A stretch of DNA of 64,000 nucleotides from Pelodera strongyloides (GCA_036852015.1 JAANDG010000382.1:62001-126000), one strand, 5' to 3'. Numbered from the stretch's first letter, positions 1 through 14,102 are shown. Translations and numbers: made by a program. The notes: a model not told the origin generated them from the sequence alone.

Positions 1-1381
1 GCCCCAAGTGGTCCAATATAACCCATCGTTGAGAAATATGCCTAGATAGGTTAATTTGTTGAAATGGTCGGGTATGTATCAACTATCATTTTTTCTAATC
101 TGTCATTTTTCAAATTTTTAGATTAAGAAACACTAAGTATCTCGCACAGCATTTTTATTTCTACCATACATTATCAATTTACCCAGTCGTTTATTTATAA
201 GAATTGGGTACGTGTGTATTGTGAGTTTCCACATTTTTTTCTCGGGGCAAGATTGAATTGCTCAAACTGTATTTTTTATTTATTCAAATAAAGTATTTAT
301 TTTATCGTGTTGTTTGTTTCTGGCCATCACGCTATAAGAAGTACACTGTAAACTGTGATTTATGACAACAAAACTTCGCGCTTTGAAATTCCGAAACTTA
401 TTTCAGCGTGGCTTCGCGTTCACAACACCAGCCGGCTAATGCGGCCTGTGGCGAATACGCAGCGATATTAAAAATGGATATACTATACGAAACGCCTGAA
501 ACGTATCTTCCAAAGTATATATGATACGATTTTAATGCGCTTATTTTAAAATTTTAAAATTTGTTTTTACGCTTCAAGAGCGTGCGCCTGAAACGTATCT
601 TCCAAAGTATATATGATACGATTCTAATGCGCTTATTTTAAAATTTTGAAATTTGTTTTTACGCTTCAAGAGATTCAAGGGAGTTCAAAGTTCAATTTCA
701 AGGTTTGCTTATGACATGTTCCGCAGAGGTCCTGAGCAGGAGGCGACGAGTTCCAGATGACAAATTGCTCGACGTCTTCGGGCTAGGGCCAGGAGGCGAT
801 TTATGCTAAACGCCTGAAACGTAGAAAAATTCGTGACGGGTTTCTTGACTAAGTTCAATTATTTAGAGTAGCTCCAAGCAGTTTTCAAACCGTCTGACGT
901 CCAAAATGTAATGAAAATCATAAGAAAAACCAGACAAAAACGGTGTTCAAATTTATTAACAACGCCTCAAATGAATCTAAGTAGTCGCGAACACAGGGCA
1001 TCATTTAGTTCTGCTGACGTAGAAAACCACAAATCACTAATTTTAAACATAATTCACATATTGTACAGTAAAAAATACAGACATTTCCTAGAGAATTTGA
1101 GATACCGTAGTCGGAGTGAGATCTGTCGATGGAATTATTGATTTTTTTTGCGGAATTATTGATATTTTCTTGGAATGGGCGGCTGTAACTCGTATTGTAA
1201 TTCTTGGGTTTAGTAATTGAGTGAATTTTTCTCAACATATAACTTTCTAGAAAAGTAATCATCCAGTAGAACGCTAGGCAAAAATACAGTACTTAAGTAG
1301 AGTGGTTAAGCTCCTGCTAGGTATTTTCGTAAACGAACTTTAGTACGGAAAACTCAAAAGTCACATGAGAAACATGAAAAT
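1..1381. other. Intergenic, no gene found
   Basis: AT-rich sequence downstream of the prohormone-like gene, which reads leftward. Apart from a 92-bp tandem duplication at 493-672 I see no exon with splice signals and no RNA gene. The piece around 640-735 recurs in diverged form near 40945-41035, so part of this stretch is probably old repeat. Confidence 0.6.
493..672. repeat. 92-bp tandem duplication
   Basis: Two nearly identical copies begin at about 493 and 585 with CGCCTGAAACGTATC. The copies differ by only a few substitutions, so the duplication is fairly recent. A short piece of the same start (CGCCTGAAACGTA) recurs near 811. Confidence 0.85.
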
Positions 1382-4300
1382 CTAGAAGAATCCAGTCTCT
1401 TGAAGTTTTTGCACAAAGAATCGGAAATCGGCTGCCTGAAATACAGTTGGTGTTAATTTGTAGGTACAATTTTATATATATATATTTTTTGTGTTTTGGC
1501 ACAGTTTTCTTTTCGAAAATGATTGTACCGAGAGAGAAGTTATATGCGTAAATATGGGTGGACTGTTTGTTGTTTACTTACCATTAGTTGCGCGGAAACA
1601 GTGCATAGGCTTACATTTTCCAAGCATGATATAATTGCCAAAGAGCCAAAGTCAAAGCCACGCTTTGTATCAGAAATTACATTTTAGGCCTAATTGCTCA
1701 ATCATACTAACCCGGACAAAAACCCTGATGGCCCATAGCTAATTGCTCACCTCGTTAGCCGTCAGCTCATTGGTATTAGAATTGAGTATTCCGTCCAGGA
1801 CCATCATCATATACTCGATCTCTTCGGGCTTGAAGTTGAACTCGGCACCGAACACGTCTGCTGTGGGGGACTCTGAAATTATTATCGATTTTTTTGAATT
1901 AAGTTTCCGAATCGAATAGAAAAATGTCACTTGTCCAGCCTGCCAGGACCATTAGCGTAATGACACTGTATTGTATGTTTCAATAGTTTGCTAATTTTTG
2001 AACAAATAAAAATAAATAAATAAATAAACTCACGGCTCAGTGCCACTGCCACCTTATCCACGCCGCCCATTCCTTCTAGTTCGTTACGAGCTTTTTCTCC
2101 GAAAACCTGAACAAATTTATAAATGAATCATGTTGAACTCATAGAAATACAATCTTTGCCTTGTTTTTTAACACTAAACTATGTTCTACATAATATTCGG
2201 ATGAATACAAAGTATACAGGAGGGGACAAAAAGGTGACCGCGTCCCTTTAAAAAAGAACTGGCAAACACTGTGCGACACTCAGAATTCGGATTGTAGCTC
2301 GACCCACGAGCACTAGTTCTGCACTAGTGAGTTTTCATGTTGATCTACGCATCTGGTGGTCTCAATATGAAAATGATCAACCCACTTTAACCAAGAAATC
2401 CTTTCCGTGTGCGTGCATTAGTGCCTTTAGAAATGCAGCCGTCTCTTCCACAGGTGGTCGTGTCGCTGTAAAAGTACATGTTAGAAAAATTAATCAATAT
2501 TCTGTAAATTCAGAATTATGAAATGTGGTAGAAATCATATTTCAATCGATATTCCGAATAACTCAATAAATTGTTACGTATAAGAAGTACTGTAGCCTTT
2601 ATCGCTCCTGAGAGTACCTGCACATCACCTCTATAAAGGAAAGTAAAAAGTTGACCAATGCGTAAAGTTAGAATTGTTTTGCGTGTCCCCGTTGTCCAGA
2701 GTCTTGTTAATTGCTCGCCTGTCCCTATTCAATAATTCAGTAGTAACGAGGAGTTTCCGCAGAATAGAAAAGGGCAAAATTAGCACTGTGTTATCTCTTA
2801 GCGTGTCAACTCAGAAAACGTGCGTCATTAGTATGGATCCTAACTAATTAACCTCATTATTTTAACACTGATTTGAAAACCTGGTTCGGTTCGTTTAGAA
2901 ACGGAACGGAACCGGAAAAAAATCAAACCCCAAAAGGTTGAACCGAAGTTCTAGTTCCGAAAAGTGCTTAACTGGAACGTTGCTTAGTTGACAGACTATG
3001 GGACCAGCATCGCATACGACCAACATCGTGGTGATAATTTTAATGGGAACTCGTTTTGATTACCGTTAAAGCATTATTGAAACACGTCGAGTACACCAGA
3101 ATTCTTATGCAGCTTATGCAAATGAACATAAATTATAATAAAAAATCGAGCTACAATCGAGTAACTTAGCATAAGTACGTAAGATTCAGTTGCCCACGAT
3201 GCGTTTCAAAAACCGGCCGGTAGTTCGCTTTAATCCAAGTTAAAGATGAACGTCTAGTTAGTATGCACTTGCCCATGCATATGGATATGTCGGGCCATAT
3301 AAAATAAACTATGCTTCTCGATACTATAATGCCTTTACCTGCCGTGCACATGCTTCGATTCTCGTCATATTCATCTGAACAATCGGGACTTCCATCGCAC
3401 AGATATTTGATCGGAACGCATTCGCCCGACGGACACTCAAACGGGTGCCATGTTGGACATGGAGCTGGAATTACTTTGAATAAGTTTAGCGCTGCGCCAC
3501 ATGTGCGCGAATGGTTCGCCAACTTCAAACCTCGTAGCGCAATGCTTAATAACGGATTCTCGCCTCTAATTGTGAGCCAAAATAATCCCCCTTGCTTTGG
3601 TTGGACATGGCGTGGGCCATATAGATGCAGAATATACGAGAAGTAGGGGGTCTTGAATTAACTTAATATTAAACGTGGCGGAAACTAAGTGAATTACGTG
3701 CATTGCCCACGAAAGCTTTGATATTGCTTTCCGTGATGTCAGTGTTAATTTGCACATGGGAAAACTGCAAAAGGTCTACTTGCGGAACAGGTATAAAGCC
3801 AAAATTAGCTAATTTAATTGAATTTGTTGGGTCATCAGGAGAACGATTTAAGTACTAGGTACTTATATGAACTTATGAACTGCAGGGTCAAGTAAAATTA
3901 CGTTCTTGGACATGCGATCTTATTTAGGAATGGAAAATCTTATTATATAAAAGAGTAACTGTAGCGTAATTTGCATGCCGATGTGCGTTACGGAAATGCA
4001 AATTTTCGACAATTATTCCGCGTGTTCGGGTATAAAAAGAGCGTCGCAGCTCAATATCGAAGTATGCGTATGCAATTGTTTCCTATTATGTTAATTTATT
4101 ATGATACGTTTGAAACTTTGTATATAAGCATGCCCATGTTAAACCAATCATATTTCCACATATGTCGCCTCAGGCGGCGTGAGCCGACTGGTACAAAATA
4201 AAGCGGCTTCTTTAGATGGCTAGAAGAGGAAACAGATAATAAGAGGGTAATTTTGTTCCAGGGAAAGCTCAAAGATCAAAGCCAGACGTATTGGTTGATC

Positions 4301-4588
4301 AGGGACTTTCCTGCAAAATCGCTCAGTATCTCTGTCTCTATTCTATACTACGGTAGGGATACCGCAAATGTAGAACTGCCAGCTTGGCTGGAGTTAAATA
4401 ACAAGTTTAAAAGATTTACCGAGTTTTAAAGAGGATACTGGTTATATAGAGGATACTGAATACCGTAATCACTTACACTTTGCATCTCTCTTCCCTCCGC
4501 TTTTCACAAACTCTCTAATACTGAATGCGAATACGTGCGGGAGACACGTACAAACAACAGCCGCCAGCAATAGTCGTGTTGGCGACAT
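1382..4588 (-). CDS. Prohormone-4 (IDLSRF-like peptide) type precursor with LDLa domain
   Basis: Six-exon gene model, CDS pieces 4477-4588, 3339-3464, 2386-2465, 2034-2106, 1751-1872 and 1382-1435; all phases join and give 188 residues. Residues 1-21 are a signal peptide. The predicted mature peptide FSIREFVKSG follows at once and ends in Gly-Lys-Arg (32-34), an amidation plus dibasic cleavage signal. Residues 40-77 form an LDL-receptor class A domain with six cysteines (40, 48, 53, 60, 66, 77) and the acidic CDGSPDCSDEYDE calcium motif. RPPVEETAAFLKAL (82-95), VFGEKARNELEGMGGV (107-122) and the C-terminal FRFFVQKLQETGFF match, in order, conserved blocks of insect and crustacean prohormone-4. 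In that family the peptide also lies directly behind the signal peptide. Likely role: secreted neuropeptide precursor. The splice acceptors are TTTCAG-like. The model is strong; family assignment is from memory of the motif order, not a search. Confidence 0.85.
3060..3236. repeat. Degenerate fold-back element in intron 2 of the prohormone gene
   Basis: The right end carries AAAAACCGGCCGGTAGTTCGCTTTAA, the terminal arm of the same family seen intact at 5397, 47245 and 61808. The left arm (TTAAAGCATTATTGAAACAC) has drifted. The element lies wholly inside the intron between the LDLa exon and the third exon. Confidence 0.65.
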
Positions 4589-5063
4589 CCCAATGTTTCT
4601 GCAAATATCGGATAATTATCGATCGATTAGTTATTGATTGGATTCGCAGAATTATTGATTGATTGTTTTCGGATGCCGACGGGAACCGTTTGCTAGTATA
4701 CAGTATACAATTGACAATTTAAAATTTAAAATTGATTACTGCAACTTCAACATTAGACGAAGGCAATGTCGAGGTAATAAGACAAAAAATATGACGCTAG
4801 GATATAGATGATTGAAAGAAGTACTTCATTTCAGAAGTGAAGGAAGGAAGTAGAAGTAGTTTTATTCATTCAATTAATAATTTTTGATCTTGGCAGGTCG
4901 AGGCAGAGATTCTACTATAGTGTTACGCTAGAGTAAACTTTTACCAGCTGCTTGAAACATAACGAAAAGCCAACATATTTGCAAAATCGCGCTTTATCGC
5001 TATACAACACACACTTGATAACAAGAGACTTTTTCAGAAAACTTTCGTAAGAATTACTATTGC

Positions 5064-5188
5064 CAATATTACTAACAATGAGCAAAGTTTCCGAATAATA
5101 ACGAGAAATGCATTCGACTTATACACAATATTACTAACAATGAGCAAAGTTTCCGAATAATAACGAGAAATGCATTCGACTTATACAC
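5064..5188. repeat. 62-bp tandem duplication
   Basis: Two identical copies of a unit starting CAATATTACTAACAATGAGC, at 5064 and 5126. Perfect identity suggests a recent event. Confidence 0.9.
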
Positions 5189-5396
5189 AAATTTAATTAA
5201 CGCCCAATTATTGTTATATTTCCGGAAAGGCTTGGTGAATGATATCATAATCTTATTTAGAATTGAGAAAAAAAGTCACTGAGGAACTTTGCACATTGCA
5301 CTAAATTTTACTTACCACAAGAAACGGTACCAACATGTAAAATAGGAAGAGACATGAGCGTCTACAATACCACAACGTGAGATAAGCCTTCATCCA

Positions 5397-5580
5397 TTAA
5401 AGCGACATACCGGCCGGTTTTTGAAACGCATTGCGTAGATCTGCTTTCTTATGCAGAATATGCGAATGAGCAAAAATTAGAATAGAAACTAGACCCCAAT
5501 TAGACCCCACGTTGCATAAATGCATAGGAATGCAAGTATTTGAGATGCGTTTCAAAAACCGGCCGGTATTTCGCTTTAAA
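5397..5580. repeat. Fold-back MITE, CCGGCCGG family
   Basis: Terminal arms read TTAAAGCGACATACCGGCCGG on the left and the inverse CCGGCCGGTATTTCGCTTTAA on the right, followed inward by the inverted GATGCGTTTCAAAAA core. Related copies lie at 32817, 47245 and 61808, and single arms at 3205 and 46270. Confidence 0.9.
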
Positions 5581-8500
5581 TCATAAACTACCAATCACCA
5601 ATGAGGAAAATTGATGAAAAAGTGGATGCTTACAACTTACAATTAGCGGCAATCAATGATGAAACCAACAGAAGATATTTCAAGTTTTAGGGCATAGTTA
5701 GTTGTAGTTGGGGTATTGCATATTTTTAGAAAATATGCTTGGGAACTAGATTCGGGTGTGAACGTGAGCATGCAAACATAAACCACATGTAGATTACGAT
5801 AAATGATAAGTTCAGAGAAAAACTTAGATAACGTGGTAGCAAAAGTCATATTTTGCCACTGTGGCCTCAAAAAAAAGAAAAAAAAGAGGGAGCTCTAGAA
5901 AATTCTAAATTTGGACAAACCGGAAGCTTGTGCTTTAACGTTTATCACGCGAAGCTCCATACATAAATGAACTCATTGATGGGATACAGGAAAATAGATA
6001 TATCGACTATTCGGAAACATGACGCCACGTACAGTAATAGTATGCATTTTCAAATTGCCGCCTTCTCATGAAAACCCTGAAGGGTGAATTTTGCGCGAGG
6101 CAATAACGGTGGCTATTTGGTATGCGTTTTTGCGCACACCCGCCAGAAGCCATGTTTGGTCGTTGAACCACATTATCGCTAATTATTTGGCACAAAGACG
6201 GAGATCAATCAAATTAAAGTGTTGCTGGAAAATAGGAATAGAAAATTGCTTTAAATATAACCGAGTTGAAAGTTCAAACAATATTTATCCCAAGGTTAAG
6301 GTATACTAATTCTGAGGGTATATTCAACAGTCTAACTAGGCAGCCTAGCCTATTGGAATAACTCAAACTGTTTATATTTTTTTGTAATTTTTCCATCATA
6401 AGCGGAAATATTAAAAAGAATGCAAACTACAAAATATTAAAATGACAATTTCGAGACCAAGCAAGTAATATTGAGATCAATTGTGATTTCATTAGCAGAT
6501 TAACTTGTTGAAAGTTAAACTGATCATTAAATTAATAACAAAAAGCCGGAAACAAACTTTATGTTCACATCCTGCAAGTTGGCGTGTGGTGTCTAGGTTA
6601 GGTAAAACTCTAAAAATAAGAAGCTATCAAGGAAAGAGGAATATATATACTAAATACTTTGTTATACTATGCTTGCCTTGACACTAACTCATTTGATATC
6701 ATATCACATCAGAAGTGGGTTTTAGATCATTAGCTCATGCACTACTGATCTGCATTATCTTCACTGTTATAACTACAAATGTCCTTTACATAATTTTGCA
6801 TCTATGTATTTCCTATTTTGTTGTAATCTATAATATTCGTCATTTGGACAAAGAAGCCCTTTGTGTGGTGCTTTTCTTCATGACTGAACATTCGTTCAGA
6901 TCTGAATAAATAATGAAAACGGCAGCAAAGATGACATATTAAAAAAAGTTCATTATTCATCGGTTTTAGGAAAACGAGGAAAAAAAAAGAAAAAAAAAGA
7001 AAAAGAAATATTTAGAGATCGGAAAGAGCGATTAAAGTTCAATCCAACGGTATAATATAGATAGCTTACAAGTTCTGAATGCAAAATGCAAGAGAATCTG
7101 AATGCAAAAATTTGCAACGAATCGGCTGCAAGCAGTTTTGCCGTGAGAATTATCATAGAGACAGGAAATTGACAGCTGCACGTCACTTCTAAACTTCAAT
7201 GATCTAATCTTCAATGTAAGACTTCATGATCTGCCACAGCGCTGCTGGTAATGCTCTCATACTCATGTAATGTTCAGAAGGTTTCACTTTAGACTTTAGG
7301 TTTAGGCGCCCTATAATTATCCGGACTCCGGACTAATAAATACACTGTAGAATAAAAGAAAGAAATGCTAATGACTTCGGGTGTAAGGAAACTGTACCAA
7401 AACGGCACTGTGCATCAACTTCAATTTCTAACATATGAATACGCGGTGGATAGTGACGAGTCGAGCTTGCAGCTTATATGCAGATGGTGAACCTCTTTGA
7501 AAACAAGGTTCCTTAGCATACCGTCACTGGAGCCGAATTGCCCCAAAGTAGAAGAAAGTGGAAGGCAGGGATCCACGTAACTTTCTCTAACTGCTGTAGC
7601 TGGGTCTCTAAGGTATCTAAGGTAAGGTAAGGAGCTGGCCTGATACCAGATCATAATATGATGTTAATGATATCACATTTCATGGCCATTAACTTCCAAG
7701 CTTAAAGAGGAATGAATGCGGAATAAGGCAATTAATCAGTTTGAATACACGCAAAATAGTTTCTAATGCGGCTTTTTTGACCCAACAGGCCCACATGCCA
7801 TGTGTTAGGTGAGGTCCAAAACATTCATTCTGGCGATAATATGCTAAAAGACAATTAAAAAGTGAAATGTTAGACTCATTGACCTGATTTGTGACTACCT
7901 TGAGAAACAAGGGTCAGAAAAATGCGGTGAACGTCGTCGTCAAATAAAGAGAGAGGCTCTGCGTTTTGTGAATTTTTTTTGGATTGTTTACTTCTGAAAA
8001 AGTTGGGAATGCATATATCCAGAATACGCTTCAAAGTCACGTGTCATACCGCTTTACGACACGTGGGTACGTAAGTTACTTCGACTTGCGGATAACGACA
8101 AATTCACAATTAGACAACGCGTAAGTTGCATATAATTGCGTATGACGGCAAGTTCTAAGTAATAAGAAAATGTGTTGTAGCAAGTCGCGCATGAATAACA
8201 ACTGGAAAGTTTATCGGGAAATTAAACGATTTTCGTAAGAAGACGTACAACTTTCCAGAATTGCACTTTTTATTTAGGAAGCACGGCAGCGGTAAGGCAT
8301 GTTTATGTTTTGATAGATATATTTACCCCTTGCTTTCGGAAAGTTAAGGATACTGTACTAAATGTATATGTTTAGGGAATTATTTGATAAGTGGCAATTA
8401 TTTGAAAAAAAAAAGTGCAGTATATTCTCAACAACATATTAATCACTGTGTAACGGTAACCTATTCAGGAACCTAAGAAAATTGCGTGAGCAGGGTGGAA

Positions 8501-9605
8501 TATAAACCATTTTCTGCTTGAAATATGTATCTTGCATTCATTTACTTTAATAATAAACAGTGTTGTGAAGGAGTAAAGGACTGGTTTTGACGAAAACTTT
8601 CCTCTCCGTGATACTTAGGCAAAGGGGGAGGAAACAGCCGAATGGGGCAGTGTGCGGGTGTGCGCGACTGGGGAAATCTTCGCTTTCTTTGCGATTTTAT
8701 AATTTTGTTGGTTAATTCTACACAGGAATGATTGAATGTGAAAGTTTCCCTAAGGGGAAAGCTAGGGAATGCTCTCAACAGACTGGGAGAATTCTCCCAT
8801 ACCTCAGAGAACACGTTGGGATGCACGTGGCTCGAAGCGGAACTGCACGCCCGACTACTACCAGACAAACTACTCAAGTATGCAGGCAATTAAGCAATTG
8901 GTGTCACGAAGTGATGCGATTCTATTAGGGATGTACACACACTAGGAGGAAGTACATGCATTAATTAGTTCACTAATTCGTAGCTTTAGTCCGGCTAGTG
9001 TCTTATGACTTGTGAGCTACGTAAGTGCAGGTGAGTACCCACAAAATTAACATAATACTTGTATCAAATTAGGGCCCACGCATAATGAATCACGATGTAA
9101 GCTAAGGGATGACAAAGTATGATAAAAATGTGGGGGAGTCTGAGGTCAGGGAGGGAAATCCCCGAGTAGAGTTCCCATTTGGGGAAGCTGGATCATTCTT
9201 CCAAGGGAGGGAAGGGGAGAGAGGAGGTAGTAGGTGTTTCTGAATTCATGAATGCACAGTTTCGAAAACATGGGAATTTCAAGCTTCTGTTCCGTAAGAT
9301 ATGCCCAAACAACGGTTGAGATGAAAAGTGAGAAAAACAGCATATGGACATGGTTAGCACCATACAAAAATCAAACCTAATCCCGCCCATTAAACAAACC
9401 AAAGGTGACTGGCCACAAAAATTTTAAGGAGCGGGACATATTGTAAACATATTTATCCTAGTCCCACGAAAATTAGTGAGATTTTGTTTTTGAGGGTAAG
9501 CGCTTATTGTGCCAGGGTACTTCAGGCAATAATAAAGCCGGGGATTGATATATTTAATAATACACTTGGCGTCATACTCAATCAAAAAGCAGCGCTTATA
9601 AGTTT

Positions 9606-9632
9606 ATATATATGTGTGTGTGTGTGTGTGGG
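9606..9632. repeat. TA/TG microsatellite
   Basis: A short (TA)n run passing into (TG)n. No gene context is seen on either side. Confidence 0.9.
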
Positions 9633-10385
9633 TGTCGAGATGATGTAGGTCCTCTTGGGTCTTAAAGTAGGGTCCTAGCACTTAGCTGGCCTAAGGCCTA
9701 AGGCAGGCGCAAATGAAAAAGGCAACCCCTCTTACAAGATAGCCAACCTTTGATAGGACGTGGGGGAGACTCATACGGGCTGATGATTTTCCATACATAA
9801 GGACCCCCACTCCATAGGAGTTTTTGAGGAACACCGGCTGTAGTGTTATATAGAAGATGTAGAGGAACGCCTTATTATTTTAAATGGGGTTTGAACTTAA
9901 AGAATATAATAGATTAGACGGTGGGTGTTTTAAAAGGATGAAGGTAAAAGGAAAGGTAATGTTAGTCGGTTATGCCTAACTTGGCACGAGAACTCTGCAT
10001 GGGTGCCGTGCCAAATATGGCTGCCAGAGAGCCTTTAAAATTATTGTTGAAATGTAAATTTAAACTGATGGTGCGGTTTTCACTTATATGCAATTCATGA
10101 TTCATGCAGTGGTCTATGGCTCATAACCATCCTAGCCTGCTAAAGAGGCTAAGGACCGCGCTAGTGCTCTAAAATCTGGAGGAAAAAAAAAAAGTTTACA
10201 AAGATGATCTTCAAATCATTCTGCTCAAGGACCGTGATGCTGTTTAGGTCCTTTTACGGTCTTTCTTTACGACATAACGGCTTTACGGCCGGCTCCAATG
10301 GACTCTATGGCAAAGGGCAAAGGACTGTGACTATGATAATATGATTCAATTGAAGGAATCAGAACCGGCTCGAAGTAGGAATGAT

Positions 10386-10555
10386 TAAAGCGAAATGCTA
10401 GCCCCGTTGGAAAATTTGGATATGATAAGAAAATCCTATGTATCCTATGCTAATTTTGTACGATCGTCCACGGCAATCGTACAATATTAGCATAGAATAC
10501 ATAGGATTTGCTTATCATCTGCAAATTTTCCAAAGGGGCTAGCATTTCGCTTTAA
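10386..10555. repeat. Near-perfect fold-back MITE
   Basis: Arms TTAAAGCGAAATGCTAGCCCC and its inverse flank a palindromic core around CGATCGTCCACGGC. The same family is present as an almost perfect palindrome at 58538-58708. Confidence 0.9.
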
Positions 10556-12337
10556 AGAGTCACAGGTAGAATGTGGTACCTATACAACGCACTACTACAC
10601 TTGCGTGTTGTACTTGGCACTAATGTAGTTTCATCAAAACTAAAAAGGGTTTGGAACACGAGTCACCTATGGAGACCAGCAAGGTGTCACCTTTTTTATG
10701 TTATTCATGTGTTTTTCACATTTTCGATAGAAAAAAATCCATATAAATGAAGATACGAGTTTGAAACTTTCCCTTTAACTTTGCTTTAGACGCCTGACTA
10801 ATCAGCTGTGAAAATGAGGACGTGCCTAAGAATTCGTCAAAACTTCTTTGTTTTGACTTTCAAACTTCTGTTTGACATCGCAGAACATTATCCGCGGCAG
10901 CAGACTCAGACACAATATAAAAAACAAGGGGAATGTAAACATCCACTAACACATTTCTGTCATGCGAAAGACAGATTACTATTGAAGGCGAAGATGTACT
11001 TAGTTAATACTACTCATCGTGAATAAAATGATACTATTAATATAATACTTCATGTTTTACTGTCAAAGCAGCGCGCATAACATAACAATCACAGAAAAGG
11101 AGCATATGCGCTGTGTGAAAAAATTTCCAAGTAAAATTATCAAATGACAATCGTAAGAGTAAAAACTTTAACCGATAAAAGGTTTGATGTTGGTACGAAA
11201 CAAAATACAGTCGAATTATTAGAATAAAATAATGTTCTTTCAAAAATCGTATCTGAATGAAAGGAAGGAAAAAGAAGGAAGGATTCTGACTTCTGACGCT
11301 GACGTCGGTTGATATTCTATGCAAAGTGCCCGTGTCGCGGGGAAAAATTAGAAACAATTGAGAAATCGAGGTGTAGGGAAAGTGCTTGTGTCTTGTATTA
11401 GGAAAGCAGTATGTGTTTACTTTATGCACTTATATCTTAGGGCTCATTTTGGTCTCACTCAGTATTCAACTCAGTACATGAAGATCATTAGCAAAGCCAA
11501 GAGCTGAATGTTTTTTGTGTGTATTCCGTCAATACATATCTAGAAAGGCGGTATTATTAACACTAACTATTGGAATATTTTAAAGGAAAAATAACTAGGT
11601 ACTACAATGCTCCTATTTCACTTTGGGTTGGTATGTTATTTTCAAAGTCATGATGAACTCAATTAACAAATTATACATGTTCTAAAAAGACAAAAGTGTT
11701 TGTAAAACTCTGGGGAAAACGTTAATAGTTTTAAAGATAAATATTCTTATGTAGTACTACCTTGTCCCACGTTTCCACTATTAAACGTGTGGGAGGCGAT
11801 AGCATGGGCTCCCGTAAAATTAATTTCCCAGAGTTTGGTTTTGTGCAAAAATTGTTGCCCGCGAATTCCACATCACTTGTCAGGTTTGAAATGTTGGAGG
11901 GAGATAATTAAATGGACCAAATTCACATCATTTGAGAGACAATTTAAAGATGCTGAAGAAGAGTCAAAAGATCAAGATAACATATTGAATTTAAAAATGA
12001 ATAAGTGACAAAGTGACAAAATGGAGTTTTATTCATGCTAGAGCTCGATTCCAACACTTCTAACGTTAGGAATTTTTCACTTGATAAAAACATATAATTG
12101 AATCAAAGTGACTAATTGTAAGGTGGATGTTTAGCGTAGAGGCTTATTGTTAGCTTGAATTACCTTATCCTGTGACTTGGGTTCCAAAAATCAATATGCT
12201 GAACTGTTCTCAGGATGTGCTAACAAACAGAAAACTTGCAAATTTTAATTTTGCGCAATGCAGTGTTTTCATGGCTCATGATTTTCGGTGTGGATTCATA
12301 TTTTATACCGGACGGCTATCGCCGCCTGAGGCGGCAT

Positions 12338-12735
12338 TTAAAGGGACAGGCCCATCAAAATAAACCTACATTTACGATACGTTCATAATGACTATCAAGC
12401 ATTTTTATTACAATATATACAAACTAAATTTCACCATTATTCGCCCTAGACAACTTTTTTTCCAATGCGCCCTGCTCAAATGTATACCATAAAACTGCAG
12501 ATTTCAAAGCTATATATGCAAATTTTAATCGCATTATAATTTCACGATAAATTTGCTTTGACGACAAGGATATTTGCGGCTCTACGGTATACATTTGAGC
12601 AGAGCGCATCGGAAAAAAGTTTTCAATGGCAAATAAATGTGAAATTTAGTTTGTATATATTGTAATAAAAATGCTTGATAGTCACTATGGACGTATCGTA
12701 AATATAGTTTTACATTGATGGGCCTGTCCCTTTAA
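12338..12735. repeat. Fold-back MITE, GGGACAGGCCCATC family
   Basis: Arms TTAAAGGGACAGGCCCATCA and its inverse, with the inner GCATTTTTATTACAATATA also inverted. Relatives lie at 12863, 45570 and 55128. It abuts on its left a copy of the CGCCTGAGGCG motif (12314-12334). Confidence 0.9.
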
Positions 12736-12760
12736 GTTTAAAGTATGCTACGTAAACGAT

Positions 12761-12849
12761 ACTTCGAAGTGCGCATATTTTTTATGAAACTTCTGAAGCT
12801 CCAACTTCGAAGTGCGCATATTTTTTATGAAACTTCTGAAGCTCCAACT
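12761..12849. repeat. 43-bp tandem duplication between two MITEs
   Basis: Two copies of a unit starting ACTTCGAAGTGCGCATATT. It fills the gap between the fold-back elements ending at 12735 and starting at 12863. Confidence 0.85.
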
Positions 12850-12862
12850 TCCAACGTTTGTG

Positions 12863-13282
12863 TTAAAGGGACAGGCCCACCGATATAAACCTACGTTTAT
12901 TATTTGTTCATAATTCATAAAAAGGGTATTTATTATAATATATACAAACTAAATATTATTCAGATTCACCATGGGGAAGTTTTTCCTGTGAGCTTTCCTT
13001 ACAGAAGGTACCGTAGACAGGTCATTTGCACAATCATTTGCATACACACCTTTGATGTGGATATGCAAACGACTTAACTTCCCTTTCCGACAGAGGTGTG
13101 TATGAAAATGACTATGCAAATAACCTGTCTACGATACCTTCTGTAAGGAAAGCTCATAGAAAAAACTTCCCCATGGTGAATCTGAATAATATTTAGTTTG
13201 TATATATTAGAATAAATACCCTTTTTATGAATTATAAACAAATAATAATCGTAGGTTTATATCGGTGGGCCTGTCCCTTTAA
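12863..13282. repeat. Fold-back MITE, GGGACAGGCCCACC variant
   Basis: Arms TTAAAGGGACAGGCCCACCG and its inverse. The inner arms carry an inverted ACAGGTCATTTGCA segment. It is a sister of the element at 12338, with a different core. Confidence 0.9.
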
Positions 13283-14102
13283 GAGATCCTATTGCGCATA
13301 TTTTGTAAATATAAAACTGATGCCTACTTATACCAAATGTCTGAAACGTAGAAAAAATAAATTCACCCGCCCAGAAACTCTTCTCCTTTATATAATAAGA
13401 AGATAGTGCAAAGTTTACATTTTCATAAAAACAAAAATTAAATTATAATGGATACTTGTGAAATATCGCGATGTGAATACATATCTAAGGGGCCATTTTT
13501 TTTCGTACATTATGCACAATATGTACGTTTGCGAAAGTTGCCGAAAATTGTGTCACGTTGTGGTCACCGACATTTTGAGTTACAATGCATTTTTGAGAGC
13601 AAATTTTTTGAGCCGATGCCATGGAGCGACCTGGGAAGAGAGAGGGAGAGAGATAGAGACAGAAACACAGATAGAGATTAACTTAGGTAACATGGAGAAA
13701 CGCATTGTATAACCCTGAAAACAAGGACAGTAATTCGCGAAACTTAAGATTCCTAGAAATGTACCGTAGTCTGGACCCCTGGACTCCGGGGACGCGGAAC
13801 ATTTTTTACAACGCATACGACAAGTTGAGCACTAGATATATAAAGATTTGCATTATCGATTAAAAGAAAGTATTGTGGGAGGCGTTACTCGTAAGTCAGT
13901 CGCGCGCTGGAAAGTCTTACATTGTGTTAGTTCCAACTAGAACTAGGCACATTTGAAAGACTGGCGATTAACCTGCTACAGTGCCATGAGTTACAGCCGT
14001 GACTGTTTATTCCTGTTGTTTTGCGCAGAGTTGGACATGTTTTATTACATGTCTGAAAGTCTGCGTTTTTACGCATATTTTGAACAATAGTAAACATTCT
14101 TG

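Noticed and set aside
11037..11429. A 130-codon minus-strand frame
   Set aside because: It is biased to Phe, Leu and His as expected from AT-rich DNA, with no motif, no splice partners and no signal peptide.
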